Source: Pengzhenrongella sicca
Lineage (GTDB): Bacteria > Actinomycetota > Actinomycetes > Actinomycetales > Cellulomonadaceae
Direction of reading: 5' to 3'
Length of the DNA stretch: 64,000 nucleotides
Assembly (NCBI RefSeq): GCF_017569225.1
Contig: NZ_CP071868.1
Location: 3,162,001-3,226,000, forward strand
Positions 26,897 through 36,132 of this stretch are shown here, one piece after another. Both the position numbers and the translations under genes were made by a program. Below the pieces are notes generated by a model. The model saw nothing but the letters and a program-made list of their open reading frames with translations, was not told where the DNA came from and searched no databases. Numbering within the stretch: the first letter of the stretch is position 1; each line of letters opens with the position of its first letter.

Positions 26897-27145
26897 ATGG
26901 CAGACTCGTGGCCCACAACAGTTACTCACATCGTGAAGTGGGCCGGAGCGCGGAGCGCACTGGGGTCAAGCCCCTAGGGTCGCAGCATGCTGACCGCGCG
27001 AAACGAGTGGCGCGCCCGCCTCATAGGCGACGGTTCCGGCGGCTGTGCGAACCGGGCCCGAGTAAGTGCCCATCAAGGGTTCTTGCCGGCTGCACCTGAC
27101 ACGCATCGACGAGCTGTCTGCGTCCATCGAGGAGCTCTCCGTGCG

Positions 27146-27430
27146 GATCGAGGAGTCCACCGAGCAGAGCGGCACGCTCACGCATGCCCAGGATGCCGCG
27201 ATGGGTGCCGCCGCCCGCCCCGGGACGGGTACCCCCGGCGTCCAGCACCTCGACCTCGACGGCGGAGGTGCCGCGCCGCACGGCGACGCTCGCCGACGGT
27301 GTGCCCGGGGCGTACCGGAGCACGTTGGTCAGCCCTTCGGTTACCACCCGCGCCACCGCCAGCCGGACCGCCATGTCGGCAGGAAGGGCGGTGTCCAGGC
27401 CGCTCGCGGTGACCGGGACCCGGGTAGCTC
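27146..27430 (-). pseudogene. Remnant of a NarL-type histidine kinase
   Basis: Only the ATPase end survives: VARVVTEGLTNVLRYAPGTP (N box) and THRGILGMRERAALLGG (G box). There is no membrane, dimerisation or phospho-acceptor region upstream, and the sequence runs into non-coding DNA on both sides. It is a decayed second kinase near the intact two-component system, but not a duplicate of it at sequence level. Confidence 0.6.
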
Positions 27431-27659
27431 CCAGACGTGGACAGCAGCACCGATCCCTGGCAATCCGAGCCGGCCACCCGCGACGTGGCGAAAGAGCGGC
27501 CGGCATAGAGCCCAGTTGCCGAAGACGGATCGATTCGATTGTGCGCGGTGAGGGGGTTACGTCGCCCGCCAGAGCGATCTGCGCGACTCGCGCATAATGC
27601 CTGAGGTAAAGTGAGCGTTCGTAGCAGTTGGCGACGAATTCGCCGGGGAGGTGGCGAAC

Positions 27660-28472
27660 GTGGATGATCGTCCGAGCGTAGGGGACGTCCCACGTGCGCT
27701 GTCGCGTAAGCGGTCTGAGCGGATGCTTGCGGCGCTCACCCTTCTGGATGCAGGGGGCTCGGTGAGCCTCTCGACTCTCACCGACAAGCTGGGCGTCTCA
27801 GCAGCCACTATTCGGCGCGACCTGGCCGATATGGAGGATCAGGGTCTGCTGTTGCGCACCCACGGTGGCGCTCGTAGGCGGACGGCCCTGTCCGAGGTGC
27901 CGGTGCGGTTGAGAGATTCGCGGTTTCGCGAGGCGAAGCAGCAGATCGCGCGCCGGGCAGCCGAGCTTCTGCCTTTCGGGCGCTACAGCGTCGCGATCTC
28001 AGGGGGGACGACGACGGCGGAGGTTGCACGGGTACTGGCCATACGGCCCGAGCTCGCCATCATCACGAACTCACTCACCACGGCTATGGCGATTGCCTCG
28101 CGCCCGAACCTGAAGGTCATCATGACGGGGGGCGTGGTTCGCTCGAACTCGTTCGAGGCCGTCGGGGCGCTTGCTGAGAACGCGTTCAATTCGATAAACG
28201 TTGGCACGGCGATCCTCGGCACGGACGGAATCAGCGCCCGTGGCGGGGCAACGACTCACGACGAGACGGAAGCGCGGACGAACCATGCGATGGTCGCCCA
28301 TGCGCAACGAGTCATGGTGGTCGCTGACGGCTCCAAAGTGGGTCGGCTCACCTTGGCAAAGATGGCCGACCTCGGCGAGATTCACATCCTGGTGACCGAC
28401 TCAACTGCTGACGGAGCGGAACTCGAGCGTATAAGGGCTCAGGGTGTGGAGATACACGTCGTCGGCACGTAA
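27660..28472 (+). CDS. DeoR family transcriptional regulator of the sugar locus
   Basis: This regulator of about 270 residues has an N-terminal DeoR helix-turn-helix (LGVSAATIRRDLADMEDQGL then RTHGGA). The C-terminal DeoRC sugar-phosphate sensor domain contains SGGTTTAEVA and GTDGISARGGATTHDE. GTG 27660 is chosen because GGGGAGG lies 8 bases upstream; GTG 27651 is also in frame. It is convergent with the galactosamine operon and probably responds to a phosphorylated intermediate. The operator is unknown. Confidence 0.88.
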   Translation: MDDRPSVGDVPRALSRKRSERMLAALTLLDAGGSVSLSTLTDKLGVSAATIRRDLADMEDQGLLLRTHGGARRRTALSEVPVRLRDSRFREAKQQIARRAAELLPFGRYSVAISGGTTTAEVARVLAIRPELAIITNSLTTAMAIASRPNLKVIMTGGVVRSNSFEAVGALAENAFNSINVGTAILGTDGISARGGATTHDETEARTNHAMVAHAQRVMVVADGSKVGRLTLAKMADLGEIHILVTDSTADGAELERIRAQGVEIHVVGT

Positions 28473-28495
28473 GACACGGGCACGAGGTGAGTGGG

Positions 28496-28545
28496 CGCGA
28501 GGCGCCGCCCGCCCCAGTTGATAGGGAGTCGGACGACGCCTCGCG
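28496..28545. terminator. Inverted repeat between convergent genes
   Basis: A perfect 9-base inverted repeat (28496-28504 with 28537-28545) lies between the convergent DeoR-type and permease genes. TTTTT follows at about 28560 on the plus strand. The 32-base loop is long for a classical terminator. It may serve both directions. Confidence 0.4.
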
Positions 28546-28570
28546 GGCTACCTAGATCGATTTTTGGTGC

Positions 28571-29518
28571 TCAGCGTACGGTGGTGCCGTCGTCTGCGCC
28601 TTTCGTCACGGCAGGGTCGGTTGCCATCGTCAGCGCCTCGCCGCGCTTCTCGTCGCTGTAAACCATCAACGTGGAGCCAACGATCGCCAGGACGATGCCG
28701 ATGGTGGCGAAGCTGCTCGGGACCGTCTGGTAAATCACTAGGGACAGGGCGATTGTCAGGACGGGCGCGAGCGCGTTGGTAACCGGCGAAACGATGGACG
28801 CCTTGCCTCTGCTCAGCGCCATCACGAGGAAGAGAGCTCCGACTGCGTTGAGGAGCTGAGTAGCGCCGGCGAGCGCGGGCGCTTGCCAAGGAGCGGATTC
28901 GGGTAGTCCACCCATCATGAGGACGGCGACGGGGATGAGGATGAAGCCGCTGATCGTCATCCAGCCAAACGTCGTGCCGTCGTTCACTCCGACGGTCGCG
29001 GCCTTGCGCATGAAGAATGCCTGCACACCCCAGGCAATGCAGATCAGGATTGCCATGAAGAGCCAAGGTCCGGTGGCGCCGTCGGTGGTGCCGCTGGAGA
29101 TGCTGAAAAGGACAACAGCGACCAAGGCCATCGCAACCCCAAGCACCGCTACTCGGCTGATCCGCTCGCGCAGCAAAGTTACGGCGAGCACGACGGTGAT
29201 CATCGGCGACAGGGCAATCACCGGAAAGACGAGATACGCCGGTCCCATCGTTAGGGTCTTGAATAGCAGCAACTGACCGCCGGCCCCGGTGAGCCCGATC
29301 GCTAGCCCGTAGAACGCGGCGATCGGTCGCCGGTCAAACTTCGAGCCGCGCAGTGCGAAGAAGGCGGGAATTAGCATGGTGAACGCCCAGATGATGTAAA
29401 TCATCTCATCGGGGTATCCGTACCTGACGGTGGGCTGGCTTGAGAACGCACCCCAGACACCCCAGAATAGAACCAGGAGTCCGGCGTAGGTGATCCAGCT
29501 GCGGTTGGTGGTGGACAT
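28571..29518 (-). CDS. DMT superfamily (EamA-like) permease
   Basis: This 315-residue protein has about ten membrane helices in two EamA-like repeats (for example VFPVIALSPMITVVLAVTLL and IVSPVTNALAPVLTIALSLVI). It is the last gene of the galactosamine operon, 9 bases after the sugar kinase. Its position suggests it takes up the amino sugar or exports a by-product. DMT carriers for amino sugars are unusual, since such loci normally use PTS or ABC uptake. Confidence 0.85.
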   Translation of the reverse strand: MSTTNRSWITYAGLLVLFWGVWGAFSSQPTVRYGYPDEMIYIIWAFTMLIPAFFALRGSKFDRRPIAAFYGLAIGLTGAGGQLLLFKTLTMGPAYLVFPVIALSPMITVVLAVTLLRERISRVAVLGVAMALVAVVLFSISSGTTDGATGPWLFMAILICIAWGVQAFFMRKAATVGVNDGTTFGWMTISGFILIPVAVLMMGGLPESAPWQAPALAGATQLLNAVGALFLVMALSRGKASIVSPVTNALAPVLTIALSLVIYQTVPSSFATIGIVLAIVGSTLMVYSDEKRGEALTMATDPAVTKGADDGTTVR

Positions 29519-29527
29519 GATGTCTCC

Positions 29528-30514
29528 TTAGGCTTTTGACGTTGCGGCGGCAAGGCCGTCGCGCAGGTTTGCCAGCGCGTCGGGGGTCAATGGGGTTCCA
29601 GCGAGCTTCGCCGCGTACAGGGCGGCACCTACATCGGGCGTATACAGCGGTTGGCGGATCTCGTGCTGCACGTTGCGGCGGCCGAGTTCAGCGGTGAAGG
29701 CCGCAAGGACGACCTCGGAACTGAACACGCCGCCTGAATAAGACACCGGTACGGTCTCGTCTGGCCCGAACGCGAGCCTGCGCCCTGTGCAGTCAACGAG
29801 AGCTGCCAGTTCGCACCCGGCGTCGGCGAGGATCTGGGCGGAGCTGACGTCGCCGCGTGCTGCCGCCTCGCCAATCTGACGGCTCATCGCCGCAATTTCA
29901 CTGCGTGAGCCCTTCCACCGGTTCAGAACCACGTCGACCAGGTCAAGATCGGCAGTCAGGTCGAGGTGGGTACGGAGCACCTCCAACAGGGGCCCTGGGG
30001 CAAGGCGCCCGTCGCTCATCTGTGAGAAGGCGGTCAATCCGCGCACGGCAATCCAGTAGGCAGACCCTTCGTCGCCAAACAGTTCACCCCAACCACCGAC
30101 CCGGGCGCCTGTTCCTGCGCGCTCGCCATACGTCATCGAGCCGGTCCCACTTATGACGTTGATGCCGTCGACAGCCCCGAGCGAGCCAGCCCATCCGCAC
30201 ACCATGTCGTTGTCGCAGCGGTAGCGTTCGTGGCCCAGGACGGCTCGCGGTGCAGCATCCAGCGTGGCTACGTCACCGCTCGCTTCGCCGTACGTCGGCA
30301 GGCCGAAGAATGCGTATTTCAACTTGCCGGTCGTGATGCCACCGTCTCGGCACACGTCCTGAATCCCCTGGGTCAGGTACTTCTCCACGATCTCGATGCC
30401 CTGCGCGAAGTAGTCGACGCTCGGCGCCTGTCGTTGTGCGATCAGGTTGCCGTCGTGATCGATCAGGCATAACGCCGTCTTGGTGCCCCCGCCATCAACG
30501 CCGAGAAACATCAC
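29528..30514 (-). CDS. BadF/BcrA-type ATPase, probable amino-sugar kinase
   Basis: This 328-residue protein of the ASKHA fold resembles N-acetylglucosamine kinases. Motifs are phosphate-1 FLGVDGGGTKTALCLIDHDG at the N-terminus, ISGTGSMTYGE (about 120) and GGWGELFGDEGSAYWI (about 140). Operon context suggests it phosphorylates galactosamine or N-acetylgalactosamine at C6 in the cytoplasm. It lies 98 bases after the AgaS-type gene and 9 bases before the permease. Confidence 0.85.
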   Translation of the reverse strand: MMFLGVDGGGTKTALCLIDHDGNLIAQRQAPSVDYFAQGIEIVEKYLTQGIQDVCRDGGITTGKLKYAFFGLPTYGEASGDVATLDAAPRAVLGHERYRCDNDMVCGWAGSLGAVDGINVISGTGSMTYGERAGTGARVGGWGELFGDEGSAYWIAVRGLTAFSQMSDGRLAPGPLLEVLRTHLDLTADLDLVDVVLNRWKGSRSEIAAMSRQIGEAAARGDVSSAQILADAGCELAALVDCTGRRLAFGPDETVPVSYSGGVFSSEVVLAAFTAELGRRNVQHEIRQPLYTPDVGAALYAAKLAGTPLTPDALANLRDGLAAATSKA

Positions 30515-30612
30515 GTACCTCCACTGGCGTCCACACTGGCGCCGTCGATTCCATGGCGACCGTCAAGAGGCGGTCGCCGAAGCCGGGAGCGTTGCCGCTC
30601 CTGGCGGTCGTG

Positions 30613-31806
30613 TCAGGCGAGTGCCCTCGACCCGGGCCCAGCCGACACGGGGAGTGCGTGGATCGTCACGCCCTGCACGACGCGGTTCACCGCTCCCGAA
30701 GGGAATGGGTTGTCAGGGGTCTTGCCGAGCGCAAGCGAGAACTGCAGACCAAGGAGTTGCGCGCTCAGGACGAAGGGGAGCGCCAATGCCGCATCGGGAA
30801 GGTCGTCTAGCCCTTCGAGGTGCCACGGGTCGCTGTCCCCGGCTCCCGCGCCGCCCGCCGCGATTGCGATGACATTCTCGGAACCTAGGGACTCACGCAG
30901 TTCAGCTGCAATATCGAGGTCGTATAGCCGCGTGTAGGAGTCATTTGAGAGGTAGACGATCGCAAGAGTGCGATCGTCGAGGACCGCCTTCGGGCCGTGC
31001 CGGAATCCGAGGGCCGAGTCCGAGTACGAGACGACGCCACCAGCTGTGAGTTCGAGCAGCTTCAGCGCGGACTCGCGCGCAAGTCCGCGGAGCGGCCCAC
31101 TGCCGAGATAGACGACCCGGTCGAACTGGCGATCGGCCAACGCCCGCGCGGCTGGCCCCTGCACGGCGAGGATCTGCTCGGCTGAAACTGCCAGCCGCTC
31201 CGCGAGCCCACTGCCGTCGGCCGGTCCCGCCAGCGTGAGCCAGGTCGCCAGCATCATGCAGGTGAAACTCCCCGTCATGGCGAAGCCTTTGTCGTTTGAG
31301 AGGTCCGGCATAAGCAGTACCAGGGATCGATCGGCTCCACTGTGGCGACGGTGAAGCTCTCCCGCAGAGTTGCAGGTCACGACCAGGTGGTAGACCTCGG
31401 ACAAACATTCTTCGGCCAGCTCGGTGGCTGCGACGCTCTCCGGGCTGTCGCCCGACCGGGCGAATGAGACCAGGAGTGTCGGGCGATCCTCGGCGAAGCA
31501 CTCAAGGGGGGCGGAGACGATAGCGGTGGTTGAAATCGCATCGACGCTCCGTTGCAGCTTCCGGCGCAACGCCGGAGCGAGGACGTCGCCCGCGAACGCC
31601 GACGTACCCGCACCGGTCAAAACGATGCGCAGGTCGGCGCGGTCAAGCAGGGGGCGAAGGAAGGCTCGCGTGAGCGCCTGACGGGCCGTGGCGGTGCTAC
31701 CGACCTCGCGCCACAGGTCGGGCTGTTGAAAGATCTCACGGGCGGTGTGCTGGGCTCCGCGAGCGGCCAACTCAGCATCGGTGTATCCAAGCGATTCTGT
31801 GGTCAC
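30613..31806 (-). CDS. agaS: AgaS-type SIS domain aldose-ketose isomerase/deaminase
   Basis: This 397-residue protein has two SIS domains: VLTGAGTSAFAGDVLAPAL with SFARSGDSPESVAA, and the second near VYLGSGPLRGLARESALKLLELT. The extended layout matches AgaS, a galactosamine-6-phosphate deaminase/isomerase giving tagatose 6-phosphate. Its GTG start overlaps the stop of the GatZ/KbaZ gene (GTGA). Confidence 0.87.
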   Translation of the reverse strand: MTTESLGYTDAELAARGAQHTAREIFQQPDLWREVGSTATARQALTRAFLRPLLDRADLRIVLTGAGTSAFAGDVLAPALRRKLQRSVDAISTTAIVSAPLECFAEDRPTLLVSFARSGDSPESVAATELAEECLSEVYHLVVTCNSAGELHRRHSGADRSLVLLMPDLSNDKGFAMTGSFTCMMLATWLTLAGPADGSGLAERLAVSAEQILAVQGPAARALADRQFDRVVYLGSGPLRGLARESALKLLELTAGGVVSYSDSALGFRHGPKAVLDDRTLAIVYLSNDSYTRLYDLDIAAELRESLGSENVIAIAAGGAGAGDSDPWHLEGLDDLPDAALALPFVLSAQLLGLQFSLALGKTPDNPFPSGAVNRVVQGVTIHALPVSAGPGSRALA

Positions 31807-33101
31807 AATGAGCTCCTCAACGATGGGTTGCAGGCGTGGGCGTAGTCGCGCAGCACGTCACGGACCAGATCAATGGCAAGCGCCTTGGGCTCCAACGAGA
31901 GGTCGCCTCGGCGGGCACGGGCGTACTGGTTCGGCAAGTACTGGCTGAGCACGGGCAAAGGGATCCCGCTCGCGCCGAGGTTGGCGAGGAGTTGGCTCTC
32001 TGCCGCATGGATCTCGGGATCGGGCCAGTAGTAGCGAACCCGATCGCTGAAGCTGTACCGCCGCGCGATCTGCTGGTCCCTGGCGTCGCCCTCGTAGTAC
32101 CCCTCCCACCAATGCGGATCCGCGAGCATCCGGCGCTCAACAACGGATACAAGGTTGGAGCGGTCCTCGGCTGCGACCAGTTCGTCCTCCACTGCAGCGA
32201 GAGCAAAGAGGGCCTCGCGAAGCGCGAACGTCAAGCCGGGACCCACCTTGAGGATCGCCCAGTGGTCCTCAACGAGCTCCGTGAGTCGTTCCTTCGTCTG
32301 GTAGTCCGTGGAGTGGGCCTCGAACACAAGGTTCGAGTACTCGGCGACGACGCCACGCAATGAAGCTGTGCGGTCCCGGTCGTAGTCAATGACGCGGACG
32401 TGGTCGAACTCGACACCCGGCTGAACAACTAGGCCAATGACCCGCTTCCAGGCTGCAGCGAGGTCTGCCTGGATGAAGGCCTTTTCGTGCCGGGCGAGGG
32501 TGGCCCGAGCTGCGCCCTCCGAAGTCGGCGCGAGCTCCTCGATGGTCTCGTGCGCTCCGCCCGGTACGGGCACCTCGGTACCGATCACGTAAAGCACCTC
32601 GCTGACGCCAAATTCGCGCCTTGCGACGGCCTCGGCCACACTCGCGAGCCGGGCCGCGCGACCGGCGACGATGTCGTCAGTGAGTATTTCGGGATCTCCC
32701 GCGCACACCATGCTGCAGTCGAGATGGATCTTGGTGAATCCCGCCGCGACGTACGCTTCGACGAGATCATCGGCGCGGTCCATCGCGGCCTCTGCGCCGA
32801 GGCCCCGCCACGTGTTCGGGCCAAGGTGATCGCCACCGAGTACGACTCGGTCGCGCGGAAACCCGACGCGGTCCGCGATCTCGTGGACGAGGTCGCGGAA
32901 GTCGGCCGGCCGCATACCGGTGTAGCCCCCGAACTGATCAACCTGGTTCGACGTGGCCTCGACCAACACGATGCTGCCGTCCTCGAGTGCCTGCAGGACC
33001 GCGGCCTCGAGAACTAGAGGATGGGCGGAGCAGACCGAGGGGACACCGACGGACTCGCCTGCCTTGTGGAGATGCACGGTGTCAAGTAGAAGGTTCGTCA
33101 C
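31803..33101 (-). CDS. GatZ/KbaZ-type D-tagatose-bisphosphate aldolase subunit
   Basis: This 432-residue protein is of the class II aldolase accessory (GatZ/KbaZ/AgaZ) family: ALEDGSIVLVEATSNQVDQF, GGDHLGPNTWRG, IHLDCSM and YVIGTEVPVPGGA. In enteric bacteria it forms a complex with KbaY or GatY and stabilises it. Some annotations treat it as a tagatose-6-phosphate kinase, which matters here because no separate PfkB-type kinase is in the locus. It is the first gene of the leftward operon. Confidence 0.9.
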   Translation of the reverse strand: MTNLLLDTVHLHKAGESVGVPSVCSAHPLVLEAAVLQALEDGSIVLVEATSNQVDQFGGYTGMRPADFRDLVHEIADRVGFPRDRVVLGGDHLGPNTWRGLGAEAAMDRADDLVEAYVAAGFTKIHLDCSMVCAGDPEILTDDIVAGRAARLASVAEAVARREFGVSEVLYVIGTEVPVPGGAHETIEELAPTSEGAARATLARHEKAFIQADLAAAWKRVIGLVVQPGVEFDHVRVIDYDRDRTASLRGVVAEYSNLVFEAHSTDYQTKERLTELVEDHWAILKVGPGLTFALREALFALAAVEDELVAAEDRSNLVSVVERRMLADPHWWEGYYEGDARDQQIARRYSFSDRVRYYWPDPEIHAAESQLLANLGASGIPLPVLSQYLPNQYARARRGDLSLEPKALAIDLVRDVLRDYAHACNPSLRSSL

Positions 33102-33597
33102 GATGCTCCGATGCGTCGGGGGACAGGCTGCGACCCGGGGGCTCTGGTGTGCCTACGCCGTCGCTATAGCGAGAAGTTAACTGGATTGAGCAACAGACTG
33201 CACGCTTCGCTCACTCTTGTTGCGCATTTGGGCGTCTTTGGCGATGTCGGGCGAGCGACGGGTCGAAGATGGCTGCACGGCGCCGTCCTGGCGTGTCCGT
33301 CGCGAGATGAGGAGAACACCGCGTGAGTTTGGTCAGCTATCCGCCGAGCGGCAGGAGCCGTCGTTTTCTCGCCCTGTGTCCGTGGAACAAACGCCAGGAC
33401 GGTCCATATGGGCGATCCCAGCTCGATTCTCACGATCGCCCGCGCTCCGACGCGGGCACGGCACAGGATGAGTTGCGCCCGGACGCGGGCCCGACGTTCC
33501 AGCGTCGCTTCTTGCCCTTGCCCGTGCTCGCCGAAACATCCGGCGCTCGCCGGGCCGCTAGGTGTATTGACCGTGTGGTCAGTTGCGGTGGTGCCGC
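33102..33597. promoter_or_regulatory. Divergent regulatory region between kbaZ-like and kbaY-like genes
   Basis: Nearly 500 bases lie between the divergently read GatZ/KbaZ and aldolase genes. The leftward operon promoter and the rightward aldolase promoter must both lie here. A less GC-rich patch around 33165-33240 (with GTTAACTGG at 33175) is the likeliest control segment. TTGACC at 33568, just before the aldolase, is a possible -35 element. No gene is supported. Confidence 0.45.
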
Positions 33598-34461
33598 GTG
33601 ACTCTTGTGTCGACGCGCGAGCTCATGCGCGACGCAGTCGCTGCGGGGGCCGGACTCGGTGCGTTCAACGTCGTGCACCTCGAAACAGCGGAAGCGTTCG
33701 TCGCGGGCGCAGAACTTGCCGGTCTGCCCGTAATTTTGCAGATCTCCCAGAATTGCGCTCGCTTCCACGGCGGGCTCGAGCCGATCGCGCTGGCGACGCT
33801 AGCCGTAGCGCGGGCGTCGAGCGCGCGGATCGCGGTCCACCTCGACCACGCTGAGGATGCAGACCTCGCCCGTAAGGCGGTCGACCTCGGTTTCAGTTCA
33901 GTCATGTTTGACTGCGCACGACTTCCATATGAGGCAAACGTGGCGGCGACGGCTGAACTCGTGAACTTCGCTCATAGTCGCGACGTCTACGTTGAAGCGG
34001 AGCTCGGTGCGATCGGGGGCAAGGACGGAGCCCATGCGCCCGGCGTGCGCACCGACCCAGCTGAGGCTACGACGTTCGTCCGCGAGACGGGTGTCGACGC
34101 CCTGGCCGTCGCGGTTGGCACGTCGCATGCGATGACCGAGCGGGTCGCTTCGATCGATCTGGGTCTTCTCGCCAGCCTGCACGCGGCCCTTTCAGTCCCG
34201 CTCGTGCTGCACGGCTCGTCGGGTGTCCCCGACGCGGAGATCGTTCGCGCAATCTGGGCTGGCATAACAAAAATCAACGTTTCGACCCACCTAAACGGCG
34301 TCTTCACAACGGCAGTCCGCGCGCGCCTTCGCGACGATCTCACGATGGTGGACTCGCGCGGATATGTCGGCGCCGGTCGACTCTCGCTGGCAACCGAGGC
34401 GGGTCGCATGATCGCGCTCTTCGCGAGCGCGAGGAACGTCGATGAGGCCGCGACGCGTTAA
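33598..34461 (+). CDS. Class II tagatose-bisphosphate aldolase (GatY/KbaY family)
   Basis: This zinc-dependent aldolase of about 287 residues cleaves tagatose 1,6-bisphosphate to dihydroxyacetone phosphate and glyceraldehyde 3-phosphate. Motifs are AVHLDHAED (metal/catalytic region, about 80), YVEAELGAIGGKDG, LAVAVGTSHAM and LVLHGSSGVPD. GTG 33598 is chosen; TTG 33583 and GTG 33607 are alternatives and ribosome binding sites are weak. It is divergent from its expected partner GatZ/KbaZ, whereas the two usually share an operon. Confidence 0.88.
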   Translation: MTLVSTRELMRDAVAAGAGLGAFNVVHLETAEAFVAGAELAGLPVILQISQNCARFHGGLEPIALATLAVARASSARIAVHLDHAEDADLARKAVDLGFSSVMFDCARLPYEANVAATAELVNFAHSRDVYVEAELGAIGGKDGAHAPGVRTDPAEATTFVRETGVDALAVAVGTSHAMTERVASIDLGLLASLHAALSVPLVLHGSSGVPDAEIVRAIWAGITKINVSTHLNGVFTTAVRARLRDDLTMVDSRGYVGAGRLSLATEAGRMIALFASARNVDEAATR

Positions 34462-34708
34462 CTAGGTGGAAACGTCCCCGCCTCGGGGTGTCAATGGCCA
34501 AGTGGAAGTCCCCGCTGCCTGGCCGAATGGTGGGCGACCGTGACCCGACGACGGCAAAGCGAAAGTTTGCCGCAATCGCCTCCTGTGGACCCAGCGGCGC
34601 CTAACAGCGCACATCGTTGTTCGCTAGTTGAATCCAGGCGCGATAGTCACTGAACGACAGCTACCGCGCATTGTTGCTCCGGCCGCTCGGGGCTGGTTCC
34701 GCGTATCG
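34462..34708. other. Convergent intergenic region with a dispersed palindromic motif
   Basis: No gene is supported between the convergent aldolase and GH114 genes. It carries one copy of the dispersed motif at 34646-34665 (GTCACTGAACGACAGCTACC). Confidence 0.4.
34646..34665. repeat. Dispersed palindromic motif copy B
   Basis: GTCACTGAACGACAGCTACC; half-sites GTC and GAC flank CACTGAAC. Confidence 0.55.
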
Positions 34709-35572
34709 CTAATCGAGCGGGCAGGCGGCGAAGTGGTATTGCGGGTCGGACGGCGTTGTCAGGTCGCGGTCGCGCAAGATCGTCGAGGCTGGAACCTGCT
34801 CGTCGGCACAAACCTCCCCGAAGGTCCCACGGAGGTCATCCGTGTATTCGATGTCGACAAAGTGATCGCCCCAGACCTCCCTGTAGAGCGCGCATTCGTC
34901 GTACCGGTAACATTCCTCGGCGACCGCGAAGTCGAAACCCGCCTCGTCACGTCCTCGCGATCCGAGTTCCACCGAGTTTTTCTGAGCAATCGCGAGCCCG
35001 GCTGCGTGGGCGTGCTCGACGTAAAGAGTGGCAAGCGCCATCGCACCATCTTGGTCGAGACGACCGTCGCTGCGCGTATAGCTGTCAAGGTTGTCAATCT
35101 CGATCGCATCGAACCCGGCAGCGGCGCACAGGTCGAGGGTGGTCGCGATCTCTACGGCGATGCGTTGGCGCTTGTCGTCCGTTGAGGCGTCGAGGATCAG
35201 CTCGTCCGGCCAGTTCTCATCGATGATCGGCTTGCCATTGCCCTGCAGCACGAGGTCGGGACGGTCAGCGAGCCAAGCGTCTCGGTCAGCGGGCTGAGTC
35301 TGGAAGCCATTGACGTAACAGATCGAGTAGAGGCTTCCAGCAGGCGCGGCGGTGCTGTCCCGGGCGACGCCGCCGACACCATCGGCTGGGGTGTAGGCCC
35401 CACCGAGTTGGTAGTCGATGACCGCACCGGTAGGCAGTGGTGAAATGTTACCCGGTGTCCCTTTGTCTATCTCGTCGGTTGCCGTTCTCTCAAGCCCCGT
35501 TCCGGCACACCCTCCGAGAATTAGCACCGCTCCGATGGCTATGGACACCGACGACCACCGCGGCTCAATCAC
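34709..35572 (-). CDS. Secreted GH114 endo-alpha-1,4-polygalactosaminidase-like lipoprotein
   Basis: This 287-residue protein has a signal peptide with lipobox LILGGC (Cys about 22), then a GH114 (beta/alpha) barrel. The conserved GFDAIEIDNLDSY strand carries the probable catalytic Asp, and FAVAEECYRYDEC carries a second acidic residue. Other typical segments are DYQLGGAYTPADGV and CYVNGFQTQP. GH114 enzymes cut alpha-1,4-galactosamine polymers. Placement beside galactosamine catabolism genes agrees with that. The start is GTG 35572. Confidence 0.83.
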   Translation of the reverse strand: MIEPRWSSVSIAIGAVLILGGCAGTGLERTATDEIDKGTPGNISPLPTGAVIDYQLGGAYTPADGVGGVARDSTAAPAGSLYSICYVNGFQTQPADRDAWLADRPDLVLQGNGKPIIDENWPDELILDASTDDKRQRIAVEIATTLDLCAAAGFDAIEIDNLDSYTRSDGRLDQDGAMALATLYVEHAHAAGLAIAQKNSVELGSRGRDEAGFDFAVAEECYRYDECALYREVWGDHFVDIEYTDDLRGTFGEVCADEQVPASTILRDRDLTTPSDPQYHFAACPLD

Positions 35573-35759
35573 GGCTTACCGATGGGGTGATCGACGTATC
35601 CGGCAGCTCTCAGATGGACTCTCATCGACGGAGCCGAAACGAGCTTAACTGGACACATCGAGGATTGCGAGGCGTTTGCCGACGCGCTCGTCTGATTCAC
35701 GACACGACCCCGGGTAGGGCGACGCGGGCGTCGGCGAGACAGCCTTTCCGGTATTTGCT

Positions 35760-35924
35760 TCATCTGATTCGAGGGTTTCGGCTGAGCTTTCCGATGGTGG
35801 CGCGGCGGAGCAAGAGCGCGGCGCGACGAATCTCTCGGTCCTGCCCGTTGGCCGTGGCGGTGTTCGTCCGTTCTAGGAGCGTCGAACCGGCGACGGCTCG
35901 TTGGTCTTCATCGTTCGATGTCAT
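35760..35924 (-). CDS. Small 54-residue protein, unknown
   Basis: A short frame (MTSNDEDQRAVAGSTLLER onward) is basic at its C-terminus. It starts at an ATG that overlaps the stop of an upstream open frame (ATGA), the usual sign of translational coupling. That upstream frame (ending MPDQDVLDLVRGSLLTGLRA and so on) has no start of its own and appears cut off by the IS481 remnant. No domain is recognised. Confidence 0.35.
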   Translation of the reverse strand: MTSNDEDQRAVAGSTLLERTNTATANGQDREIRRAALLLRRATIGKLSRNPRIR

Positions 35925-36060
35925 CGCGTCTCCCTGGCTTCTTCTACACCCTTGTTGGTGTCGGCTCTCAGTCCGGTCAGCAAGCTTCCTCTGACGAGGT
36001 CGAGTACGTCTTGGTCGGGCATGTTCTGCTGTTGTACGGCTGCGACGAGTAGTCGGACAA
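35921..36060 (-). pseudogene. 3' end of a decayed gene next to the IS481 remnant
   Basis: The frame reads like a real protein C-terminus (VAHLVRLLVAAVQQQNMPDQ onward) and its stop overlaps the ATG of the 54-residue gene. Upstream it merges into transposase remnants with no start codon, so the 5' part seems lost. Confidence 0.3.
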
Positions 36061-36132
36061 GGTGGGCAACATTATGCGTGGTAGGAGATGCGTCACGGGT
36101 GACGAGGGTTCCCGTGCGGCGTCGGGTGCTCG

